Positions 21,906 to 34,261 of a DNA stretch of 64,000 nt are shown here, one piece after another. The stretch covers positions 1-64,000 of the forward strand of contig JAPTJF010000153.1 of assembly GCA_029339195.1 (NCBI GenBank), written 5' to 3'. The translations under genes were made by a program, and so were the position numbers. Origin of the DNA: Micractinium sp. NFX-FRZ. Taxonomy: Eukaryota > Chlorophyta > Trebouxiophyceae > Chlorellales > Chlorellaceae. The notes below the pieces were generated by a model. It did not search any database. It worked only from the letters and a program-made list of their open reading frames with translations, and was not told the origin of the DNA. Positions within the stretch are counted from its first letter, which is position 1. Every line of letters begins with the position of its first letter.

Positions 21906-24900
21906 TCACGCGGAGGCGGCGGCGGTCAGCTCCGCCTCTCCCTCCTCCTCAGCCGGGAGGTCCTGCCACCGGCCGTGCTCCTGCAAAGTGGTGAAAGTGG
22001 GGCAGGGGGGCAGCGGAGGAGGGGAGGTCAGTACAGAAGTCTTGCCTTGGGCCCGCATACGGCAGAGTGCGCCGCGTGCAGCGCTGTGACCCAGCACAAG
22101 CGCAACCGCAGCAGCTTGCAATCTGATCCCCAGCACATGCATCGAGCAGGCTGCCCCCCACCGCACAAACCGCCTGCCAACAGTGTGCACTACACAATAG
22201 CCAAGTCACAAGAGTGAACACCCTGATGCTGCATGCCCCTCCCACCCACCTTGATGAGGTCGATGAGCTCGTCGCATGCCTTGTCGTTGTCAATGCCGCG
22301 CCGCACCACCTCCTTGCCCACGTACAGGTCAATCTTGCCGGGGGCGCCGCCCACGTAGCTGCGGGTGGGAGGGGAGGCATGGTGGCGAGTATGGTACAGG
22401 TGAACAGGGGCAATGGGAGCATGGGAGGGAAGTGCTCATGGGGTTGGATTGGTGGGACAGGGGGCAGGGCACACAGGGGACCAGCTACTAAAGGAGCAGT
22501 GCACAGTGACTGTGAAGCATCATGCACTTCACACATGCGGCAAGCCGCACGACTGCCTTTGCAGCATGGCTGTGCCCTGCCGTTGGCTGCCCTCTGCCCT
22601 GCCGACTTGCTGCTCAGCCGGCCCCACCCCGTTTGCACCACCCACCCGAAATCTGCGTCCGCCATCTCGCCGGGTCCGTTGACGATGCATCCCATGACGG
22701 CGATGGAGACGCCCGGCAGATGGCCCGTGCGCGTGCGGATCTGCTCCGTCACCTCCTGCAGGGGGGTGGGAACACGAGAGGGCGTCGCTTATGATGGGAC
22801 AGGGGGCAGCCAACAGTGGTTGCACAGGTCCCCTCGCGGGTGGCAGGCGGTGCAGGGTGGAGCGGGGTTGAGGGGGCGGCACATGTCTGGGAGGCACGTG
22901 TGCAGCACTTGCTGGTGCGGAGGGTTAAGTGGGGCGCCCCACTGCCCCATGTGCTGGGGGTGGACGGAGCAGGTGTGCAAGCGAGCAAGCTGAGAGCACC
23001 GCAAAGCAGGCATGCCGGCAGGAAGCTATTGCCATCCCTCTGCTCCTGCTCCCGCTGCCACTGTTGCCCGGAAGGCCACAACACCCCGGCCTTGCCTGGA
23101 GGTCAAAGAGGGTACGGCCGCAGGATGGGCAGGACACGTACTCGGTTTTGGTGTTGCGCATGCGGCAGCCCTGCAGGGGGGAGGGGTGGAGAGAGGGGAG
23201 GGAGGCAGGGGAAGAGCAGCGTCAGCCTGGCGTACCTCCCAGCCAATGCAGCGGCGGTGCTCCAATGCAGCAACCCACCCCAGCTCCACGGCTCTGTAGG
23301 TGCCACTGCCAGGTGCACCTGAGCCTGCTGGCTCTGCCGCTGCCAGCTGAGGCTGCAACCGACAACTCTCTAGATGCTACCAAAACCTGCAGCTCTGCAG
23401 AGAGATACTGGATGCACAAGCCGGCACGCAGTCGGGCCCGCTCTGCACCCAACCTCAACCTGCGGCCCCTAAACAATCACAGCAGGCCGCACCTGCAGCA
23501 GGCCAAAGGCGGTGGTGCGCAGGTAGTCGGAGTCCTCGGTGGCGCACTCAATCACCAGGCCGTCGCCGTAGCCGTCAACCATCAGGCCGCCCACCATGCT
23601 GCCTGCAGGGGGGAAGCGGGGCGAGGCAAGGGCGGGGCGGGGATGTGAGGGGGAGATGGAGGCAGCGCGGGGGGCACACGCAGGATTGGGTGCATCGAGG
23701 AGACGGCAGGGGATGGGGAATGAGCTCAGCAAGGGAACTTGCACACCGGCCCATGTGGCCCGGCAGCCGCCTCAGTTGCTGCCCTTAATGTGGTCAGTCG
23801 ATCGCAGGCCTCATGCAGCCACACCAGGCACGGGTGCAGCAGCCCCACGCACGCACCCGACTGCAGCACGATGTCGTCGCGCGGGGTGCCGTCAGCAAAG
23901 GTGATGTGGTGGATGATGGGGATGTCAATCTGTTGGTTTGCAGGGGGGAGGGGGTGAGAAGAGGAGCGTAAGTGTCAGTCAAGAGGGCATGAAGAAGGGT
24001 CAGAGCGGTGAAAGAGGGCAGGGCGGTGAGCGGAGGTCAAGGGGTGACTGCACTTCAGACCTGCCGCACCAGCCCCAACTCTGGCTGCCTGGCAGCACCG
24101 GCTTAGTTTGCAGCTGCTCATAGCAGCGGGGGCACGCATGCACTGCCTGGGCCTGCCCTCCGTCTCCCCCATCCCTCCTCCAACCACCCGCGCCCACCAC
24201 ACCTGTTGCGACTGCAGCTGCTCGAAAATGCGGCGGGAGGCGTGCACGCGGCTCAGCCCGGGCGCGGTCTTCAGCAGTGCAAACACCGCCCCCATGTCCT
24301 TCAGGGAACCCACATCCTCGTCAGACTCGGTGCCATCAATGAACACCGCTAGCCGCCCAGCGCCCTCGGGCAGCTGCGGGGAGGGGGGAGGGGTGGGCAC
24401 CGGGGGCAGGGCAGGGTGAGCGGGTTCTTCAAATGCCGCGCATGTTTGATGGCAAGCCGGCGCGGGGGCCGGGCCGGGCAAATAGGCAAAGGCAGACTGG
24501 GCGCCTCTGCCTCACCACCGCCACGTCCAGCCAGTCCGAACAGACCAGCCACGCTGCCAGCCCGCAAGCCCGCAAGCCCCACCTGGACGCCGCCGGCGCG
24601 GTGCGCGGATGCCGCGACCGCCAGCTGCATCACTGCCACGGCGTCGGGCAGCGGGTTGGCGGCCAGCACCTCGGCGGGGGCCATCACGTGCACGCCCACC
24701 TGCGGGTGGGGTGAGGCGGAGGGGGGGCGGCAGGGGGGCAGGCAAGGGTGAGGCGGGGGCGAAGGCAGCGAGGGCAGGCGAGCAGGCAGTGCTGATGCTC
24801 CGGGAGGGTGATGCAGCAGCATGGCACGCTGCTGATGCCTCCCAGGCAGCCAAGCCAAGCAGCAGGCAGCCGTCCTGCAACCCAGCCCGCCGGCACTGTG

Positions 24901-27900
24901 AGGTTCGCCTCACTCGCTCCCCGCCCCTTCCCCTAGGGCGCACCTCCTGCAGGCGGCGCAGCGCACGCCGGCCCGCCGCGTCGCTGCTGCTGGGCACCTG
25001 GTACATCAGCACCGTGTCTGCAGGGCGGTGGGGAGGTGGCGGGAGTTGTGAAGCGCGAGTGAGAGGGTGGAGTGCACCTGCTAGGCGGGAATGGGAGCCT
25101 GGCATCGTTCCAATGTGCACAGATGTGTGAGTGAGGTGAGTGAAACGCGTGTAGGCAGGTCTGACCACGCACCGACACTGAGGCGCATGATGGTGCAGTG
25201 GTGAGGGAGCAGGGGGCAGGCCGCTAGGGGAGAGCAGCGTGCATGTGTAGTGCCTGAGGTAGATCACCGCACTCTAACCCTGCACCGCATTCTGAACGCT
25301 GCCCTACAACCTCACCGGCGGTGGCGATGTCCTTGAAGGGCATGCCCACCACCAGCTTGGCGCCCAGCCGGCGGTACAGCTGCCTGCAAGGGGGACGGAC
25401 ATGGGAGGAGCGCAGGGGCGAGGTGGGTAATTGGGAAGTGAGAGATTTGCGAGGGGGCAGACTGTGGTACCAGGCACCGCTCCCACCCCACGTGTTCTCG
25501 TTTTGGCGCCAACATGCCAGCAACAAACCGCAGCGTGCACAGCGCCACGCCAGGCCACTCACTCGGGCTGCTCCAGGTCAGCGGGGTAGACCACGGAGAA
25601 GACGGAGCCGTCGCGGTGCAGCAGGGGGCGGTAGTCCACGGCGTCCGCCTCGCGCTGCTCAGGCAGGCGGCCCACCCTGCGGGGCGGGAGGCGCGGGGGC
25701 AGGCAGGGCACGGGTTAGCGGGTTGCTGGTGCGGGTGCATGAGGGCTGCCGGCGGCTGGCAGCGGCAAGCAACCCAGCCTTTCAACTACAGGCATGCCGA
25801 GAGAGCGGGCGCCAAGCCTGCGTCCTTCCTGCGACCGTGTCCCCGGTTCCCCACCCATCGACCCGCCAGCGCTGCCACACCTGCGGCTGAAGAGGTGCGT
25901 GTCGCGGCGCTCCTCGAAAGCGGGCACACCCCAGGCCTCCTGGTCGGCGCGCTTGCCCAGGTTGGCCAGCCTGCAGGGAGGGCGGCAGAGTGCGTTGGCA
26001 GGGTAGCCTGGTACAGAAGGCATAATGAACACTGCACGAAAAGCCGGTGCTTGTGCATGCTGCCCTCCCTGCACCTGCGTGCATGTTGACGTGCTATTTA
26101 CTCGTGCTCAAATCCATTCAGCTCTGAACATATCAACAAGCCCAACTTCCCTCCCCCAGCAGCGCCTCACCTGCCGCATGGGTCCATTTCGTACTCGGGG
26201 TCCTCGGTGAGAGACACGCGGATGGTGTCGCCCAGGCCATCCATGAGCAGGGCGCCAATGCCAATGGCACTCTTCATGCGCCCATCCTCGCCCTCGCCTG
26301 CAGTGGCAGCAGGAGACAAAAAAGCAGCTTCCCAGCTCTCATCCCGGCTCTTGCAGCTCGAGCACGTCCCCGCGCTACCTGCCCGCACCACTGCGGCCCC
26401 CGACACACCCCACCAGGCGGCCTGCGCAGCCATGTGAGCAATGCCCAGGTGCAGGCGGGCAAGTACCCCTGCCTTCCTCCCTGCCCTGCCCCATGCGCCC
26501 GCCCGCCCACATTAGGGCGCCCTGCTCGAGTTTTCCCTAGGTCCACTCACCCGCCTCGGTGACGCCCAGGTGCAGGGGGTAGTCCCACCCCTTGGAGTAC
26601 ATCTCCTCAGACAGCAGGCGGTAGGCCTGCACCATCACCAGAGGGTTGGAGGCCTGCAGGGGGGCGAAGAAGGGAAGGGAGGGAGTGGCAGGCGGTGAGA
26701 TGCTGGGAGGTGGGGAAGGGAGGCTACACTATGCCGGCGGCAGTGGCGGGATGGGCATAGGTGGGGCGCCCAGTCAGGCACACGGTAGGAATTATGCGTG
26801 CGCCTCTGCACAGCCTTGGTTGCGACTCGTGGCCTGGCAACCCATCCCCACTGCCTGCAACAGCCAAGTCACGAGGGCACTGTTGACCCCAGGCATGCAC
26901 CCAGACGTGTGCCCCCACCTTCATGGAGAAGAGGAAGTTGTGGTAGTCCATGTCACGGCAGATGTCGGCAAACTCAAACGCGCTCTCAACCATGCCGCGG
27001 GGGGTGTCGCCTGCAGGGGAGGGGGGGCGGGCACCGGGGAGGCGGGGGGTGGTTGAGTGAAGGAAGGTAATTGACGCCTGGGCTGCGATGCATGTGCCCC
27101 TGCCCGCCTGTCCCGGCTCACAAACCTATTGGCGCTTCCAGCAACCTCCGCACCGCCACTTCAACCAACGAGGCCCAGCGCATCCTGTGCAAGGGGCCCT
27201 TGCCTGTGCCCTCCGCCCTGCCCCTCATCGCCACACACGCACCGTAGTAGGAGAGGATGCGGGCGGAGAGGGAGCCGTGGTTGGTGCCGATGCGCATCGC
27301 GCGGTTCAGGCTCTTGCACTTCTCAACCAGGGGGGAGAACACCTCGCTGCAAGAGGGTGGGTTCAGAAGAAGCAAACCTAGTTGTGGGCAGACATGCCAT
27401 GGGGGCGGCACGCTGGCGGGAGAGGTGCTGGCTGGTGTGGTGTCAAGTTGCGCCGTTCCCGCCGCCCCACCTGCTCCACCCCCAACTGCACCCAGCCTCT
27501 CCACCCGATGCTTTCTACTGCTCCACTCCCCCATGCTACACCTCAGTTGCGTGAAACTGCACCCTGCCTTCAGCCACCCACACCAGGCACGACGTGTAGC
27601 CACCCACCGGATGTACTCGCGCTCGGCGGCAAACTGCGCGGGGTCATCGTAGTTGATCACCTCAAAGGTCTTGCGCCCGTCGGCAAAGTTGCCTGCGGAT
27701 AAGGGGAGGGACGGGGGGATAAGAGACCAGGGGGGAGAGGCGTGCGGCCCAGAGGTTTGATGACACGCCAAGCAGCCTGCTGGTATGGACAGCATGCTGG
27801 GTACGAGGGGAGGCGACGCCCCAACTGGACTGTTCCAAGGACTCAAGCGCGCCAGAGCTCACACGGTCAACCTCAGGCCACTCAGCGCACCCACCTGGGT

Positions 27901-29733
27901 TGTCCGGGATCTCCGCACCACCCGAGGCAGCCCATTTGCAGCCCTCTCAGCAAAGCCAGGCGCTCACCCACGATCCCACATTGATGTCATGGACCTGCCC
28001 ATGCTACGCACAGAGCTTCAGCGGGCACTCTTACACGCGTCCCGCCTCACCGGGGTTGATGCGGATCTTCTCAAAGGCGTCTGCCACCATCATGGCCACG
28101 GCGGGCTGGAAGTGGATGTCGGCAACCAGGGGGGTGTCGTACCTGGGGGTAGGGAGAGGGGCGGGTTGCAGGGGCAGGGTGGGTGGACAAAAACAGCGGG
28201 GTGCCACGGTAGCGGGGGCTTATGCCGTGCCGCACAGGTGGCCCCTCTCTCAGCAAGAAGCAAGCTGGCAGCCACGCGATGTGCCGCCACGCGGAGCACC
28301 GTGGCGCACCAGCCAGGGTGCGCTACCCGCAGCCGTTCTGACCAGGGCAGGCGGCCATGCCGGGCAAGTCCCTGCTCAGAAGCATGGACCAGCTTAGCAC
28401 CGGCTCTGCAGCACCAGCCCAGCAGCATCATAACCAGCTCAGCAGCACCAGCTCAGCAGCGCCAGCTCAGCAGCGTCAGGCCAGCGGCTCACTTGTCCTG
28501 GAACAGGCGCTCCCGGATCTTCATGCATGCCTCCGCCTCCTTCTTCCCCTGCACGGTGATGCGCACAATGCTGGCGCCCGCGTCCGCGCACCGCTTGACC
28601 TGCAGGGGGCAGGGTCCGGGTGGGTCGGTGTGTGGTGGGGGGAGGCGAGCGCACGAGGAGGGTGAAGGGCACCGCACAACAGCTGGCCATGCCAGGCTTT
28701 CCTGCAGCTGCAGCCTGTCTGCTGCCTTCTGCCCTGCACTGCACTGTCACCCAGCTTCACTCTGTCCACCGGGGCCTCGTCCCCGTGCCCCGTAGCACCT
28801 ACACAGATGGTTCTGTATAAAGGCCAGAAGCACCTGCAGTACGCATCCCACCACAGTGGCCTGCAAACCATCTGTTCCTCGCAACACGTTCTTGCCAGTG
28901 CTGGTGAGCCAAGCAGGAGCAGCGGGGACCCCTGCATCACCAACCCGCACCTGCTCCACCGTGGCCTCCACATCCCGCGTGTCGGTGGTGGTCATGGTCT
29001 GGAGGGCAATGGGGTGCTCGCTGCCAACCTTGACGGGGCCAATCTGCAGCGGGCAGCGGGCAGGCAGGCAGAGGAGAGGAAGGAACAAGTATGAGGCGCA
29101 CAAGTATGAGGCGCACACGCAAGCGCAGGAGGCGGGGGCGCGCCTGGGCATGGTGCCTGCGGCACGCACGCAGGGCCAGGCCTCTAGCACGCCACGTGTT
29201 GCCAGCTGTGCATGTGATGCTCCAATGAATTTCCTGCGACCGGCGGCACTGCACCACGCTCTGCCAGAGCAGAATGCCACACATAGGCACCAACCGCGCT
29301 CGGCAGGCAGGCAGGGTGTGCACGTGACGCGACGCACGTCAATGGTGCGGGTGGGGCGGCGGCGGGTCTGGTGGATTGATTCGCAGTACTTGGGGGTCAG
29401 GAGGCGCAGCTCCTTCTTCTGGGTCACAATCATGGGGCCCTCGCCCGCCACAGCGGCCTGCGGCAGCGTGTGTTGGTCAGGCATGAGGGGGTGCGCCAAG
29501 CGGCGGCGGCGGCGGCGGCAGGCAGCGGCGGCAGCAGCACCCGACAGCAGCTGGAGGGCGCCCCGCTCCTCTCGAGCCGCTGCATTGTTCCGTGCAGCTC
29601 CGCTGCGATCGCTTGAGCAGCATCGAGGCAGCCTCACCCGCACAGGGCCCTGGCGCCCTCCCTTCAGCATGGTGCGCCCACGCGGCTGCTGCAGCTGCTC
29701 GCCGCGCAGGAAGGTGCTGCTGCTGGCCTGCAT
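21906..29733 (-). CDS. HDS: 4-Hydroxy-3-methylbut-2-enyl diphosphate synthase (HDS/IspG), plastid
   Basis: Twenty-one exons from ATG 29733 to TGA at 21906 join to 794 aa. Exon 1 (29733-29338) carries an Arg/Ala/Ser-rich N-terminus expected of a chloroplast transit peptide. The mature part opens at [17 protein letters not shown] and continues with [46 protein letters not shown] and the large insertion between TIM barrel and cluster domain that plant and algal enzymes have. The [4Fe-4S] ligands are Cys686, Cys689 (CPSCGRT), Cys720 ([10 protein letters not shown]) and Glu727. The 7-residue Cys-to-Glu spacing matches bacterial GcpE. It converts MEcPP to HMBPP, the penultimate MEP step, using ferredoxin in plastids. 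Intron 18 has a GC donor (23095-23094); the rest are GT-AG. Exons are 29043-28951, 28599-28493, 28142-28051, 27692-27608, 27346-27243, 27010-26919, 26653-26551, 26297-26171, 25970-25881, 25676-25563, 25383-25316, 25017-24944, 24699-24583, 24373-24203, 23929-23857, 23602-23493, 23170-23096, 22755-22646, 22358-22250, 21980-21906. Confidence 0.97.
28390..28485. repeat. Short CAGCACCAGCTCAGCAG repeats in an HDS intron
   Basis: Imperfect copies of an AGCTCAGCAGC(A/G)CC unit run through the intron just before the donor-side end of HDS exon 3. It looks like local slippage expansion, with no coding role. Confidence 0.6.
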
Positions 29734-30655
29734 GGTTGACTGGGCTGCCCGAGCGCCGCGACGCTGATCGCAGCTGACCAAGAGGGGGAGGTGGAGTGTG
29801 CAGGCAGACCGGCGCGGGTGGCGGGGGCTTGCACAGAGCCCTGGCAGAACGACCTTGATTGGGAGGCGCAGCGGGGGCTCCAGCGCCACGCATGCTGAGG
29901 ATTGAACTGGATGGGTGGCGAGGTAGAAGGGAGGAACACGGGGCCCGGCAATTGCCGCTCAAACCGTGAGTCATTTCGTTGTTGCATTGCTTCCGAAGAT
30001 CACGCAAAGCTCCCAGGCTTGCACATTGCCGAACACCCGTGGGGCAGGCGTGCCTCCTGCCTTTCTGTCGTCACCCTTGAGCACCGCCCCTTCAACTCAC
30101 AATGCACAGCGCCAGGTCATGTCTGAGCATATGTGTACGCCTGGGCGGCTGCCAGATAGCAAAGGCAGGGACCAACCATGCCTAGGCCCAGCGCCGCCAC
30201 CTGGCGTCAGCTGCCGACGCAAACAGGGGCTCACCCAACAGGGTTGAGCATCCTGAAGGATGTGCACTTTCTGTGGAATATGGCAATTCAGAAATCACAT
30301 TTCGCTGAGGCGGGAATAAAGCACTGCCAGGCGCGGAAGAAACAAAGGAACAGTGCGGGCACAACGCAGCATGAGACGCAAGGAGGTGGAAGACAGGGAG
30401 TGTAGCAGACGGGATGTGAACTGGTAAGGAGGGGATGGGTACAGGTGGATGGCAATGCTGATGAGGGGGTGAGATATGTGTGGAGGGGTGTGCTAAGGTG
30501 GGAATCTGCAGATGTGGAGCGAATTGACAATGGAGGGGATGGGGGTATGTGTAAAGACGAAGGACCGAGGGGCCACAGGGTGCTGCCTGGCGCTGCCCGC
30601 CTGACCGGGGCGGCTGTGTCCATGGCTCTAACCAGGCCCTGGCCTGCCACCGTGC
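29734..30655. other. Intergenic, HDS promoter and GH88 3' end
   Basis: Between two minus-strand genes. The right part, about 30250-30560, is relatively AG-rich and A-rich and probably includes the GH88 3' UTR. The left part should be the HDS promoter and 5' UTR. I see no conserved element or gene. Confidence 0.5.
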
Positions 30656-33600
30656 CTATGATGCATTCAGTCGCCCCGCCAGCACCAGGCCATCCAGAAA
30701 GTAGTAGTCACCAAAAGAGGTGCCCGTGCCGTAGTTGCCGCGTGTCGCGCCGCCGGTGCCATTGCGTAGGATGGAGGCCAGGCGGGGGCCGCGCCGGGGC
30801 CCGGAGGAGGCGAGGTACCCGGTGGAGAGGGCATCCAGCATGCGCAGCGCGGCCTTGCGGTAGCGCAGACGCGCTGGGGCGGGCAGCCCCCTAGCCCTGG
30901 CCAGGCGAAGAAGGCCTGCGGCCGCAATGGACCCCGCTGATGTGTCCTTCCACGGCTGCAGAGCAGCAGAGAAGGTGGCGGGGCGTCGTCAGGTCAGCTG
31001 CATGGGCCCGGCGCCTGTGCTGCAGCGCCAGCCTCCTGATGGGTGCTGCCTAGGCATGGCCCTGATGCCCGCCTGGGGGCCAGCTGCACGTCGATACATG
31101 ATGCAGCTGCGGATAGCAGGCGGACGCAAAGCAAACCGCCAATCCAGGCACCTACCATATTTGGTGGCGCACTGAAGTCCCAAAGGGGCACCATGTCGGG
31201 TGTGAGGCGGCGCAGGAAAAAGTCAGCCGCTTGCTGCGCCGTGGTCAGGAAGCTCGGGCTGCCGGTGGCCTCGTGAGCCAAGGCGAAGCCGTAGATGGCC
31301 CACGCCTGGCCGCTGGAGGGGCACGGGAGGGGTGGGGCAGGGGGGAGAAGGGCAGTGAATGAGGTGCAGGTGCTGCTGTGGAGCGCTGGCGGGCAGCAAG
31401 CAAGCAGTGCACCCAGTGAGGGGGGCATGTGGTGGCCCCAAGACACAGGCAGGGTGTGGGGCAGGCCGGGCACAAAGGGAGGCAGCCGAAAGCGTGCGTC
31501 ACGCAAGCCTTGTACCAGCAGGCAGCTGCATGGCTGCCAGCTGCCCAGCAAGCCACGCACCGTGTCCAGGTGCTGTTGTCTGCGAGTCCCGTGTGCGTGC
31601 CCCGGAAGGTCATATTACCTGTGGGGCAGGCAGGCATGCAGGCAGGGGTGTGCGTGAGCACCAGCTGGCGTAGATCTACCCGTGCCTGCGCCACCGTACC
31701 AACCTGTAGCACGTCGCACAGCCTGCCCACGGTCTCCCGCAACCCGAGATGCACCGCGGCCTGCACCTTTTCTCCCACTGCTGGCGCCCCGCCGCAAAGA
31801 GTATAGGGTTTATAAAGAGGTAGGGTTTATAAAGAGGTATAAACCCATAAAGAGTAAACCCTACCGCCCTAAACCCACCCTGATGACAGCCCCATACCGA
31901 CATGATGCCACCCGCTCTATCCGGCCTTCCCCCCTGGCCCCACCTGTCTCGCCGTCATAAATGACCTTGTGGTATGAGGACCCATCGCGCCTGATAAAGT
32001 CCTTGGCGGTGCGGGTGGCATGTGCCACCGCGATGTCCCGCCACTCTTGCTTGCCACCAGGCGCAGCGGCTGCCACAAACAACAACTCCAGGTTCATCAT
32101 GTTATCTACAGGCAGAAGGCTCCGATGGGGGGAGTGGGGCAGGCGGTGGGGTAGGGTCGGCATGGGTGAGCGGCAGGCAGGCAGCAAGCGTGGCCGTGTT
32201 GATGCGCAATCAAGCCCAAAGGTGTACATGCAGTCCGGCAGAGGCATGTGCAGGAATGGCGGGGCAAGAGCTGGCACCGTGGCAGCAGCAACAGCACACC
32301 GTGCACGCGACGGGGAGGAAATGAGCGGGACGGCAGCAGCTGCACATGCATGCATGCAGGACCCCCCTGGCTGGCCCGCATCCAGGCACCACCCACCGAT
32401 AATGACCTGCAAGCCATGGGGAGAAGGGACAAGCACCTTGATTCCGAAAACAATAGGCTAGCATGGAGTGTGGCTGCCGAGAGACCCGCGCGGAGCGTCC
32501 GCACGTCATGCAGGCATGGGCCACAGCCTGTCTTTCTGCGCACGCACGCGTCCACTCACCTTCCAAAATCACACATGCTGCCCCTGCCCCTCCCAGCAGC
32601 CCGCCCTGCCCACCAACCTTGAACTCTCTTTCCTTCAAACGTATGCCCCACGAGCGGATGAGCTGGACTTTGGGGTTGTACCTGCGGAAGGGAGACAGCC
32701 AGGGATCCCCGGAGGACTCATACAAACATGGGTGAGTTGCCGGGCTACACAGGCAGAGGTATGCCGGCATGCAAACTCTGCAAGCAGGCAGGCAGAAAGA
32801 AGGCAGGCAAGCGGGCAAGCAAGCAGGCGGGCAGGAGGGCAGGCGGCGGGCAGGCGGGCAGGCAAGCGGGCAGGGGCAGGCGGGCGGGCAGGAGGGCGAG
32901 CGGGCGGGCAGGGGGGCAGGCAGGCGAGCAGGTGCCTGGGCAGGTCAGGGCATGCGATGGATGTGCCAGCTGGCTCCCTTACCGCTTCGCCAGCGACGCG
33001 GCCGCTTCTTGGATCACCTTGATGTAGCGGGCAGCGGTGGCGTTGGAAGGCGGCGGCGTTGATTCCAGGGCCCGCCCAAACGAGGACATGATGATGAAGC
33101 CGATGTCATGGCTCTGCCAGGCCACATCATGATTAGGGGAACAGATGTGAACAGATGAGCGAGCAGCAGTGCGCGAGAGAGCGGGCGACAAAGTGGGGTG
33201 AAGCGAGGCGGAGCACTCCATGGTGTCGCACTGAAGTGCCCTTGACAGGGTCACCATGCCGTGCGATGTCTGCTGCCCGCGCTTTTTTGGCAGAGTTGGC
33301 CCAGATACCATGCCCCGCCCAGCTCACCCACCCCTGCCTGTCCCACCCACCCCGGTGCGCGTCTTCACTGCCTCCAGGCTGGGCAGCAGCGCAGTGGCGG
33401 CTTTAGACCAGGACTTGGAGCCGGTCAGCAGGTTCATCTTCCACAGGCAGCCGGGGAAGAAGCCTGCAGGGAGCAGAGAGCCAGCAGTGTGCGGTGGGGG
33501 CGCAGGGCACAGCCAGCAGGCGGACAGAGGCACACGGACGTATTTGTTTGCCAAGCCGGTGTGCTGCATCGGGAGCAAATTTTCCATGCAGAATGGAAGC

Positions 33601-34004
33601 ACACGCGAGAATGTGGGCATGCATGGCCAGAGGAGCCGGGCGGCACCAAGGCGCTGTGAGGCTGCCGCTGAGCTCCCGATGTGACACAGCAGCCGCTGGT
33701 GTTCACCTGATGTCCAGTCCGCCGCTTGCACGCGCACCCAGCGGCCGTCCCTGGCGGTGATGCTGCCTGGGAACTCCTCGCTGCCAGGTGGGAAGTTCTG
33801 GATGCACAGCTCCAGCTGCTTGGACGCAAAAGATAGCACGGGGTTCAGTCGCTGGAGGTCGGAGGCGGTGCCGGTGGCGCCGGCCAGGGGCGGCGGTGCC
33901 GGCGCGCCAGTGGGCAGCAAGCCGCAGGCGGTCAGCGCCAGGACCACGCTGAGCAGCGATGTGCGGCCCGAGCGCATACTGCTGCCCGAGCGGCCCGAGC
34001 GCAT
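30656..34004 (-). CDS. Secreted GH88-family (unsaturated glucuronyl hydrolase type) enzyme
   Basis: Ten exons (34004-33707, 33463-33351, 33113-32983, 32681-32618, 32406-32397, 32105-31944, 31777-31700, 31618-31561, 31312-31156, 30955-30656) chain in phase to 456 aa. An N-terminal signal peptide (RTSLLSVVLALTACGLLPTG) predicts secretion or vacuolar/wall targeting. Family motifs: SHDIGFI with Asp140, VIIDNMMNLELL with Asp206 (matching the two active-site Asp of bacterial unsaturated glucuronyl hydrolase), ADNSTWTRGQAWAIYGFAL, WKDTSAGSIAAAGLL and FGDYYFLDGLVLAG. Enzymes of this family remove the 4,5-unsaturated uronic acid left by polysaccharide lyases; the substrate here is unknown. The fifth exon is only 10 nt. 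Two in-frame ATGs (34004, 33977) lie in a 27-bp duplication; the second gives a cleaner signal peptide. Confidence 0.9.
31804..31846. repeat. Telomere-like tandem repeat and hairpin in a GH88 intron
   Basis: A 17-bp unit TAGGGTTTATAAAGAGG occurs twice back to back (31804-31820, 31821-31837). The second copy pairs with the following TATAAACCC (31838-31846) to form a perfect 9-bp stem with a 6-nt loop. More AAACCCTA-type motifs follow to about 31877. Confidence 0.8.
32765..32942. repeat. GGCA/GGCG minisatellite in a GH88 intron
   Basis: About 180 bp of GGCA, GGCG and GGGCA tetra- and pentamers fill most of the intron between GH88 exons 3 and 4. The same AGGC-type repeat appears at 13130-13165 and 39255-39330 in other introns. 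Confidence 0.8.
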
Positions 34005-34013
34005 ACTGCTGCC
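33964..34013. repeat. 27-bp tandem duplication over the GH88 start codon
   Basis: CGGCCCGAGCGCATACTGCTGCC begins at 33964 and again at 33991. On the minus strand each copy contains an ATG, giving MRSGRSGSSMRSGRT at the N-terminus. The period is divisible by three, so both ATGs are in frame. Confidence 0.85.
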
Positions 34014-34261
34014 GGATGGACTGCTGGCGGACGGTTGATTTTTCGGACGGCACGAACCCGTTACTCGATGCCTTTGGTGCGGAGCGTCCCTGTCTCACGT
34101 GAGAAGGCCCAGTCCGTTGCGGGCCGCGTGTAGTGATGTCAACAACGGAGGTGCCAGCTGGCGGCTGGATCAGTACTGTGTCATTGAATGTGACCTTTCA
34201 GGCAGCAGGAGCTTGCATCAAATTTGGATAGGGAGAACGCATGCAGCTGGACGGTGCACAA

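Noticed and set aside
29459..29540. Possible extra intron within HDS exon 1 (GTGCTG...CCGCAG around a CGG/CCG repeat)
   Set aside because: Removing it would shift the frame before the conserved KYCESIHQT segment, so the segment is kept as transit-peptide-region coding sequence.
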